This document shows, in pieces, positions 14,531 through 20,685 of a DNA stretch of 20,685 nucleotides; position 1 is the first letter of the stretch; the number at the start of each line of letters is the position of its first letter. The position numbers were made by a program, and so were the translations under genes. Under the pieces are notes generated by a model. The model did not search any database. It worked only from the letters and a program-made list of their open reading frames with translations, and was not told the DNA's origin. Source of the DNA: an uncultured Cytophagaceae bacterium (GTDB lineage: Bacteria; Bacteroidota; Bacteroidia; Cytophagales; Microscillaceae); assembly GCA_937899305.1 (NCBI GenBank), contig CALDJV010001206.1, forward strand, positions 1-20,685, written 5' to 3'.

Positions 14531-15970
14531 CTACTGTATCTCTTTGATAAGCAAATCAGTAAAATTGAGTCCTGAGCCTTGAATGTACACTTTCTCTGAA
14601 GTAGTACCATCTGGTTTTACCCTGATAATAAATGGCTTGATCGCATCCTCAAAATCAAAGCCGATAAATTCATTGTTGATCTCACTATACACGATGCCTC
14701 GGGTGTTGGTACCATACTCAAAACTTCCTGTAGCGTAAGTCAGGTCTCCAGTATCCACATTAATTTCGGCCAATTTGTTGACATCACCATCCTGAAAAAC
14801 GTATACCTTTCCAGCTTGATCTATCACCAAATCGTCAAAATCGTTTCCTGCGGTCAAAAAAGATTCTTTGATGTATACTTTCTCCGATACTGTCCCATTC
14901 GACTTTATTGTAATTACAAAAGGTTTAAAATTAGTGTCAAAATCGAAACCAACAAATTCATCTTTTACCTTATTGTACACCATCCCTCGGGTATTAGAAC
15001 CATAATCGATGCTTGCTGTAACGTAGGTCAGGTCTCCCGTGTCTACATTAATTTCGGCTAACTTTTTTACTCCACCTCCTTGAAAAGCATACACCTTACC
15101 CGCATTATCTATCACCAAATCATCAAAATCCTTCCCTTCACTTAGGAAAGCATCTTTGATATATACTTTATCTGATGCGGTACCGTCTGATTTTATTTTG
15201 ATGATAAATGGTTTGAAGTTGACATCAAAGTCAAGGCCAATGAACTCATCTTTTGCTGCATTGTATACCATTCCACGGGTATTGGTACCATAGTCTACAC
15301 TCCCCGAAACGTAGGTCAATTCTCCGGTTTCCAAATTGATTTCAGCCAATTTCTTCACTCCACTATCGTATTGAAAGATATACACCTTTGCCAAAGCTAC
15401 TTTGTAAGTGCCCACCGTCAGGACTTTCCCATCATGTTCCAATGTGATGTCTCCAGCAGCAAGGTTTTCAGGAGTTTTTACCGTGAGCTCGGCCTTGGCA
15501 ATGTTTACCACTTCGCCTTCTACCCCATTGAATTTTACAGTATAGGTCTCAGTCTCGATAAAATTGGACCCTTTGATCACAAATTCCTCACTTGATTTTA
15601 AAGTTACCACACTGGTAAGTGGCTCTACTTTAGGTTCGGTAGATACCGTATAGCTCCCTACCGTTTTTACTTTTCCGTTGTGTTCTAAAGTAATGTCTCC
15701 CGAAGTAATGCCATCTGGAATCGCCACGGTCAATTCGGTGGGAACAATTTTAACAATTTCGGCTTTGACTCCATTAAATTTCACAACATAGGTCTCGGTG
15801 TCGCTAAAGTTTGACCCTTTGATCGTGAAATCTGCACCTGGCTCTACTACAACAGTTCCGGTGGGTACTTCTATTTCTGGTTCATTGGTAGGATTTACCT
15901 CCTTCGTTTTTGCACAGCTCATCAACAAAAGGAAGTAACAAAACAGCAATATTAGCCCTGATCTTTTCAT
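14531..15970 (-). CDS. Lipoprotein with two IPT/TIG-like domains and three ~96-aa repeats
   Basis: The 479-aa product carries a lipoprotein signal with lipobox LLMSC and lipidated C19, so it is anchored in the outer or inner membrane. Residues ~38-110 and ~120-191 are two homologous immunoglobulin-like IPT/TIG units (each with FxIKGSNFxxTETY, VKFNGV, ELTV and GDITLEHxGK). Three tandem repeats then start at residues 196, 293 and 389 (VYIFQ, VYAFQ, VYVFQ), each continuing KLAEIN-x-x-TG-x-L-TY, NTRGMVY, DEF-x-G-x-DF, KPF-x-I-x-IK and FDDLVID; the last is shortened. Their beta pattern resembles segments of a propeller or SMP-30/teneurin-like surface repeat, but three units are too few for a closed propeller. 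No enzyme motif is visible. Surface binding or adhesion is plausible from the domains. The gene is transcribed alone, with its own terminator. Confidence 0.87.
   Translation of the reverse strand: MKRSGLILLFCYFLLLMSCAKTKEVNPTNEPEIEVPTGTVVVEPGADFTIKGSNFSDTETYVVKFNGVKAEIVKIVPTELTVAIPDGITSGDITLEHNGKVKTVGSYTVSTEPKVEPLTSVVTLKSSEEFVIKGSNFIETETYTVKFNGVEGEVVNIAKAELTVKTPENLAAGDITLEHDGKVLTVGTYKVALAKVYIFQYDSGVKKLAEINLETGELTYVSGSVDYGTNTRGMVYNAAKDEFIGLDFDVNFKPFIIKIKSDGTASDKVYIKDAFLSEGKDFDDLVIDNAGKVYAFQGGGVKKLAEINVDTGDLTYVTASIDYGSNTRGMVYNKVKDEFVGFDFDTNFKPFVITIKSNGTVSEKVYIKESFLTAGNDFDDLVIDQAGKVYVFQDGDVNKLAEINVDTGDLTYATGSFEYGTNTRGIVYSEINNEFIGFDFEDAIKPFIIRVKPDGTTSEKVYIQGSGLNFTDLLIKEIQ
14534..15385 (-). repeat. 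DNA encoding three tandem ~96-residue protein repeats
   Basis: The coding DNA repeats with a spacing of 291 then 288 nt, corresponding to protein repeats starting at residues 196, 293 and 389. Nucleotide similarity is visible by eye, for example in the segments encoding DLVID and KLAEIN, showing fairly recent duplication inside the gene. Confidence 0.8.
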
Positions 15971-16290
15971 CGTTTTTTACTATTTACGTTAGTATTAAGT
16001 TGTATCCCCTCTTGGGTTTCAAATAATTGATACTTACGAGGCTTGGGCAAATACGCAGAATTCGCTAAAAAAAAAGACCTATCGGAAGATTTGAGACAAC
16101 CACAACCGTTAAACTACTCATAATCAATATATTGAACAGATCTCAACTTACGTATGCTGTTGAGGCATCCCGATAAAATTTGACTAATTGAAAGAAAACA
16201 ACACATTTAGATACCAAAAAGCGACTAGTCTGAATAAACAGGCTAGTCGCTTTTTGATAAGACACACTTTAATTATTTCCCCAAATAATG
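15971..16290. other. 320-bp intergenic region
   Basis: The region lies upstream of the lipoprotein gene (minus strand) and downstream of the CAP-protein gene. Apart from the strong terminator at 16216-16255 I see only AT-rich sequence; the lipoprotein promoter must lie between 15971 and about 16210 but no consensus stands out. Confidence 0.6.
16216..16255 (-). terminator. Intrinsic terminator of the CAP-domain protein gene
   Basis: AAAAAGCGACTAG (16216-16228) and CTAGTCGCTTTTT (16243-16255) form a perfect 13-bp stem. On the minus strand it lies 35 nt past the stop codon at 16291 and ends in a T-run; the symmetry would also allow termination on the + strand. Confidence 0.92.
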
Positions 16291-17220
16291 CTATTTATAC
16301 ATCATTACCCAGATATAACGATACTTGGTATGTGGATGAAACCCTACTCCAAAAGACTTGAACTCAGGATCGAGAATTTGCTTGCGTCGCAAGCGATTCG
16401 ACAGCTCTTTATCTAGCAGCATATCCAATAAGACATCCAAAGAAGTGCTTCGGTTAAAAGCCAACATCGTGGCATACTTAGGCTTTCCATTCAATTTATC
16501 TTTACCCTTGGTACCAAACACTTGAGCCATTTTACGGGCGGGAATCAACAACACCTCTTCTGGCTTAAGGGGCTCCATCGGCTTGGTTTCTAACATTGCA
16601 AGATACAACTCTCGGGCAATCGGATCACGCAATTTGATATCAGTCAAGTACTCTTTGGCAAACTTGGCAGGATTCGTACGCGCTTTGTTCAGCAACACGA
16701 CCATTTCTTTTTCTACTTTTCGCATGCCCGATACGCCATTTGCCGTATTGAGCTTGGCCAAATCCCAACCCGCTAATTTTTCCAGTGCTTCCGAGCTCAT
16801 CTTTTTTCCTCCGCGTACTATTATATTCAATACTCCTGCACTGCGGTCACTCATGTATTGGTCCGAAATATTGGCGAAAAGTTTCAAACGCCCATCGTTT
16901 TTAGCAATCAAGCTTCCCCCTGTTCGTACAATAAAAGGATCGCCTTCGCCTATTTGTCCCAGCAACACTCCCAGGTTGCCATATTGATTGATGGCCCCCA
17001 GCGCACCATGTCCCAAATGATTTACTCTTGCCATTGGTTTTTTAAAAGTCCAGGTACCAGTTACTGTGATAAATAAGTTTTCCCCTTTTTTAAAGTAAAT
17101 ATTGGTAATGGCCATTTTTTTAGTTCCTACCCGAAATTTGTGCTGAGCAAGCACCGGAAACGCCACAAACAAACTCAAACAAAGAGTAATCAATAGTTTT
17201 GTATAGCTTTTTTTATTCAT
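16291..17220 (-). CDS. Secreted protein with LecA-like N-terminal region and C-terminal CAP domain
   Basis: The 309-aa protein has a Sec signal peptide (residues 1-25, cut after LAQ or nearby). Residues ~33-138 resemble the PA-IL/LecA-like beta-sandwich: GENLFITVTGTW, then GxLGVLLGQIGEGDPFIV and NDGRLKLFANISD, as in lectin-fold domains that bind sugars through calcium. Residues ~167-309 match the CAP (SCP/PR-1) superfamily: KVEKEMVVLLNKARTNPAKFA at its start and DPEFKSFGVGF near its end. The two histidines and two acidic residues of the CAP cavity are not clearly present: there is no HSxxM or GENI-like segment, so the domain may be non-catalytic. The lectin-like assignment is by pattern and less sure than the CAP one. 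It is exported and probably binds a surface or extracellular ligand. It is transcribed alone, with a strong terminator. Confidence 0.8.
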   Translation of the reverse strand: MNKKSYTKLLITLCLSLFVAFPVLAQHKFRVGTKKMAITNIYFKKGENLFITVTGTWTFKKPMARVNHLGHGALGAINQYGNLGVLLGQIGEGDPFIVRTGGSLIAKNDGRLKLFANISDQYMSDRSAGVLNIIVRGGKKMSSEALEKLAGWDLAKLNTANGVSGMRKVEKEMVVLLNKARTNPAKFAKEYLTDIKLRDPIARELYLAMLETKPMEPLKPEEVLLIPARKMAQVFGTKGKDKLNGKPKYATMLAFNRSTSLDVLLDMLLDKELSNRLRRKQILDPEFKSFGVGFHPHTKYRYIWVMMYK

Positions 17221-17431
17221 AAGAATGATGTTTATGTTGAAAAGTAGCTTATATAACTGATTTTTGCTGTAACTATTTTTATATGATAACAGGGGTTATG
17301 TACATTTTCTAAATTGCTTCCATTTAACTGTACCACACATATAGCAAGCCACTCTAATTATGTGGGCATTCAACCTTTATTTGTAAACATTAAAAATCTG
17401 ATACTTTTGATAGCTAAAGACCATACTATTA

Positions 17432-20400
17432 TCAAAGACAAATCCCCATGACCAAAATATCATCTATTTGATCGTATTTCCTTTTTTCCAGCCCAGGATA
17501 CGCCATCCAGTCTTCTAGGGTTGTTTCCAGCATCTCCTTTTGCCTGGCCATTGGGTAATGGTGGATGTCTTGGAGTAACGCTCTGAAACGAAGCGTCATA
17601 AATTTACGCCCCTTCTTTCCTCCAAACTGGTCTTGGTATCCATCCGAAGCCATATAAAGCTGCATCGTATGGGGCATTTCTGGCATTAAAAAACGATAAT
17701 TTTTAAAAACCCTGGTTTGTTCTATTTGTTCACCACCCAAGGGCATGCGATCTCCCTTAATAATCTGCATTTCGCCATTCTCTACCAACATCAATGAATG
17801 CTTGGCCCCGGCAAAATCCACTACTTTTTTCTTCTTATCAATCGTCAAAATTCCCATATCCATCCCATCATTATTGTCGATCTCGTCCTGACGTAAAACC
17901 TGCCTGATGAGGCGATGCAATTCCCGCAGGATCACTTCAGGGGAATGAATTTCTTTATCGTGTACCACCTGATTGAGCAAATCGTTCCCAATCATACTCA
18001 TAAATGCCCCAGGCACCCCGTGTCCGGTACAATCCAGCACTGCTACAATCACCTTATCTTGCCCTAATTCTTTTTTTTCTGCAAACCAATACAAATCACC
18101 GCTTACCAGGTCGCGAGGCCGATAAAACACAAACGATTCGGGCAAAGCTTCTTGAATTTTCTCAATAGGAGGCAGTATGGCACTTTGAATCCGTTGGGCA
18201 TACTCTATGCTGTCTTTAATCACGTGATATTGATCCTTGATGGCCGCACTTTGTCCTTCTAATTGATCATTTTTAGAGTTCAACAAATCATTGCGCTCAT
18301 TGAGGATTGTATTCATGATCTCTACTTCCTCTTTCATAATCTTGAGCTTGTGTTCGTGCCTCAAACGGCTCACTGCTGACCCTACCCATTCGGCCAATAA
18401 TAGCACAAAATCTTTATCAGCTTGCATCAGCTTTCGCCCCAATGGTTGGGTAGACGAAAAGTTCAAGGTGCCAAATATCTTTCCTTCTATTCTAATGGGC
18501 ACCCCAATGTATGCCGATAAGTCAATATCTAAAAAACAAGGGTGGTCTTTCTCAGGAGCACTTTCTCGGGTATCAAATGCCAGAATGGTGGCCTGTTTCA
18601 GAGTAACATCACAAAAGGTTTGCTTAAGAGGCATTACCTGGCCTTTAGCTACGAGTTTTTCCTGGGAAAAAATTTCATAAATGATGTATTTATTGCCTTT
18701 TATTTCACTGATTACCCCATTTTCCATTTTCAAATAAAGAGTGGCATACTCCAAAACCCGCTGTAATTGCTCATCCAGACTTCCCGAAATATCAGATGTG
18801 AGTTCAAATACCTTTTCAGTCCTTTCTTTGGCCAGTTTAATCGACTCCTCGGCCTGTTTTTGAGCTGTAATGTCGGTTTCTACATTGATGTAGTTGGTAA
18901 GTACCCCCTGCTCATCGAATATAGGCGTAAAGCTGAGGTTTACCCAATAGGTTTCTCTGTTTTTCTTATATCCCAGTATATCTACGGTTCCACTTTCACC
19001 ATTCTTAATTTTTTCTCTTATTTGGGCTACAGTATCCAGATCGGTTTCAGGGCCATTTAAGAGTTCTCCCGGTTTTTTTCCCACTAAGTCTTCCAGCACA
19101 TATCCCGAAATTTTGGTAAAGCCTTCATTCACCCATTCTACTCTTCCTTGTGAATCGGTTATGATGACCGCATTGCTTGTTTTGCTTGTAGCTAGAGCCA
19201 ATTTCCGGTTATCCTGGGCAATTTGTTTGGCTTCGGTAATGTCATAAGACAATGTCAATATCTTTCGCGGGAGCCCATTCAAATCTCTCACTATATTGTA
19301 TGATCCCGCAATCCAGATTCGTTCGTTGGACTTTGTCTGGAATAAAAACTCTCCTGGAACAGATTCGTTCTCGAGCAGGTGTTGCCAAAATTGCTCAAAC
19401 TTTACTTTGGTGTAAAGCGTCTGGTCAAGTAGTTCAAGTAAGTTCACTCCTACTATCTCTGGTAGAACATAACCAATCAGATTAAGAAACAATTCATTGG
19501 CTTTGAGCACATTTCCTTCCAAATCCAATTCCATTGCTGCATTCAACTGATTCACGGCATTGTATTGGGCTTCAAACTCTAAATTTTGCAGCTTTTGAGC
19601 AGTAATGTCATTGGTAAGTAGTATGATTTTATTGATTTGCCCTTGTTGATCAATAATTGGCGTATAACTGGTAGAAAACCATAATTCGGTATTGTTTTGG
19701 GCAATAAACTTAGACTCACCCGAAGCAGGAATTCCTCGCCCCAGATCACGCCAAAACTTTTCATAGGCTTCTTTATCCAGCTCTGACTGATTGAGCAGGG
19801 TAAGATGGTCCCGCCCAATCAATGCTTCTCGCTCATAACCAGTTACATAAGAAAAAATAGAGTTCACCTCTAGAATTTTACCATTGGGGTTGATTTCTAC
19901 AAAACCTAGAGTTCGGTTAATGGCCGATATTTGTCCTCGAAGCTCCAAACTGTTTTCGGTAAGCTTGTCATTGATGTTACGTATTTCTTCTAAGCTGTCT
20001 CGCATTGCTTTTTGCCTTTGCGACAAACGTTGGTTGGCCAGCAAGAGCGAATCGGTTTTTTCAGCTACTATTTTTTCCAGATTTTTGTTGGTAGCATCCA
20101 GTTTTGCCGATAAGTCTTCGGTTTGCTTAAAAGCTTGGGAAAACCGAACCGTGAGCAGATAGCTTTGAGACAATATAAAAGTCGCGAAACCCAAGTCAGC
20201 CATATGTTCGGTGACAATGATTGTATTTGAGGATAATATATCATTGACTACAGAAGCAAAAAACACCCCCCAGCCAAGCAAAAAAACTTGAGCCCCATCC
20301 CGCTTGTGAATATTGGCCATAATCATGGCATAAGTTGCGTACACACCACCTAAGATGCTTAGCACTTGACATATTTCTAACAAATAGCTAAACCATAAAG

Positions 20401-20685
20401 GAGGGGTAGCAATGACCATCAGCGACACTACACCGGTAATCCAGGCGTACACCTTTACAACAAGGGAAGAGAACTCATTTGGGAAAATCTCTTTACAAAA
20501 CAATCCAAATAAGCCTATAGCCGCATAGAAGCCCAAATACTCCATCTTAAGAATGATAACCCAAGGCAACTGAAAAATCTCTAAGATGATTCTTTCACCA
20601 ATGGCTACATTGCGCATACTCACTAATAAGCAAAAACAAGCAAAGTAGAGTACTTCTTTACTCTGGCGTCTCAGCCCAAACAAAC
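17432..20685 (-). CDS. 7TM-PAS-GAF sensor with SpoIIE/PP2C phosphatase domain (5' end outside window)
   Basis: The frame is open to the right edge, and the first visible residues already lie in a membrane region, so the true start is beyond the window. Visible residues 1-~185 hold several membrane helices like the 7TMR-DISM membrane unit (YFACFCLLVSMRN, FATFILSQSYLL). A coiled coil (~186-250) leads to three PAS domains (~250-365, 372-487, 493-608; each ends NDITAQK, YDITEAK or TDITAQK), a GAF domain (~620-778, with YIGVPIRIEGKIFGTLNFSS), a second coil (~778-835) and a SpoIIE-type PP2C domain (~836-1083). Metal-binding aspartates are present: D863 (SGDLYWF), D884 (DCTGHGVPGAFMS), D1014 (ASDGYQDQFGG) and D1074-D1075 (DQIDDI). 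Such proteins dephosphorylate anti-sigma-factor antagonists in response to a signal. No kinase or antagonist gene is in the window, so its partner is unknown. Confidence 0.95.
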   Translation of the reverse strand, partial: LFGLRRQSKEVLYFACFCLLVSMRNVAIGERIILEIFQLPWVIILKMEYLGFYAAIGLFGLFCKEIFPNEFSSLVVKVYAWITGVVSLMVIATPPLWFSYLLEICQVLSILGGVYATYAMIMANIHKRDGAQVFLLGWGVFFASVVNDILSSNTIIVTEHMADLGFATFILSQSYLLTVRFSQAFKQTEDLSAKLDATNKNLEKIVAEKTDSLLLANQRLSQRQKAMRDSLEEIRNINDKLTENSLELRGQISAINRTLGFVEINPNGKILEVNSIFSYVTGYEREALIGRDHLTLLNQSELDKEAYEKFWRDLGRGIPASGESKFIAQNNTELWFSTSYTPIIDQQGQINKIILLTNDITAQKLQNLEFEAQYNAVNQLNAAMELDLEGNVLKANELFLNLIGYVLPEIVGVNLLELLDQTLYTKVKFEQFWQHLLENESVPGEFLFQTKSNERIWIAGSYNIVRDLNGLPRKILTLSYDITEAKQIAQDNRKLALATSKTSNAVIITDSQGRVEWVNEGFTKISGYVLEDLVGKKPGELLNGPETDLDTVAQIREKIKNGESGTVDILGYKKNRETYWVNLSFTPIFDEQGVLTNYINVETDITAQKQAEESIKLAKERTEKVFELTSDISGSLDEQLQRVLEYATLYLKMENGVISEIKGNKYIIYEIFSQEKLVAKGQVMPLKQTFCDVTLKQATILAFDTRESAPEKDHPCFLDIDLSAYIGVPIRIEGKIFGTLNFSSTQPLGRKLMQADKDFVLLLAEWVGSAVSRLRHEHKLKIMKEEVEIMNTILNERNDLLNSKNDQLEGQSAAIKDQYHVIKDSIEYAQRIQSAILPPIEKIQEALPESFVFYRPRDLVSGDLYWFAEKKELGQDKVIVAVLDCTGHGVPGAFMSMIGNDLLNQVVHDKEIHSPEVILRELHRLIRQVLRQDEIDNNDGMDMGILTIDKKKKVVDFAGAKHSLMLVENGEMQIIKGDRMPLGGEQIEQTRVFKNYRFLMPEMPHTMQLYMASDGYQDQFGGKKGRKFMTLRFRALLQDIHHYPMARQKEMLETTLEDWMAYPGLEKRKYDQIDDILVMGICL

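Noticed and set aside
17406..17436. Inverted repeat TTTGATA / TATCAAA across the stop of the SpoIIE-type gene
   Set aside because: AT-rich 7-bp arms without a following T-run on the minus strand; not convincing as a terminator.
1..20685. CRISPR array, rRNA or transposase gene
   Set aside because: No regularly spaced repeats, rRNA-like sequence or DDE/tyrosine recombinase motifs were seen on either strand.

Overview
The window looks like chromosomal DNA of a marine gliding Bacteroidota (Cytophagales). Microscilla-like is my best guess, but the genus is inference. The reasons are the protein families: a 7TM/PAS/GAF/SpoIIE sensor, a Reg_prop/Y_Y_Y propeller joined to an AraC DNA-binding domain, a graspetide-type ATP-grasp enzyme, and a DnaE with a fused proofreading exonuclease. 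No clear Shine-Dalgarno sequences precede the start codons, as is usual in this phylum.

Layout. Positions 1-2608 (+) hold the C-terminal end of a putative graspetide precursor (PFFA motif at the left edge), a hairpin terminator or attenuator, an MvdC/MvdD-like ATP-grasp peptide ligase (157-1164) and a JmjC/cupin 2-oxoglutarate oxygenase-like protein (1376-2608). The first ~310 codons of the oxygenase gene are clearly more AT-rich than its last ~100. Positions 2802-7016 (+) encode the replicative DNA polymerase III alpha subunit with an N-terminal DEDDh exonuclease. Positions ~7017-8058 look like an AT-rich insertion directly behind dnaE. It carries one unrecognised 202-aa gene and a folded 73-nt inverted-repeat element, and it ends with a second, slightly diverged copy of the last ~14 codons of dnaE. 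Positions 8257-9253 (+) encode two tandem paralogous proteins of unknown family.

From 9319 to the right edge every gene is on the minus strand: a secreted lysine-rich protein of unknown function (9319-10557); a membrane-anchored propeller/AraC regulator with no kinase (10859-13897); a 633-bp gap holding a small inverted-repeat element; a lipoprotein with two IPT/TIG-like and three ~96-aa repeats (14531-15970); a secreted protein with a LecA-like region and a CAP domain (16291-17220); and a 5'-truncated 7TM-PAS-GAF-SpoIIE phosphatase (17432 to the edge). Intrinsic terminators separate most units, so these are mainly single-gene transcripts.

The points most worth following up are the dnaE 3'-end duplication flanking a foreign cassette, the PFFA recognition motif at the very C-terminus of the presumed precursor, and the mosaic oxygenase gene next to the graspetide ligase.
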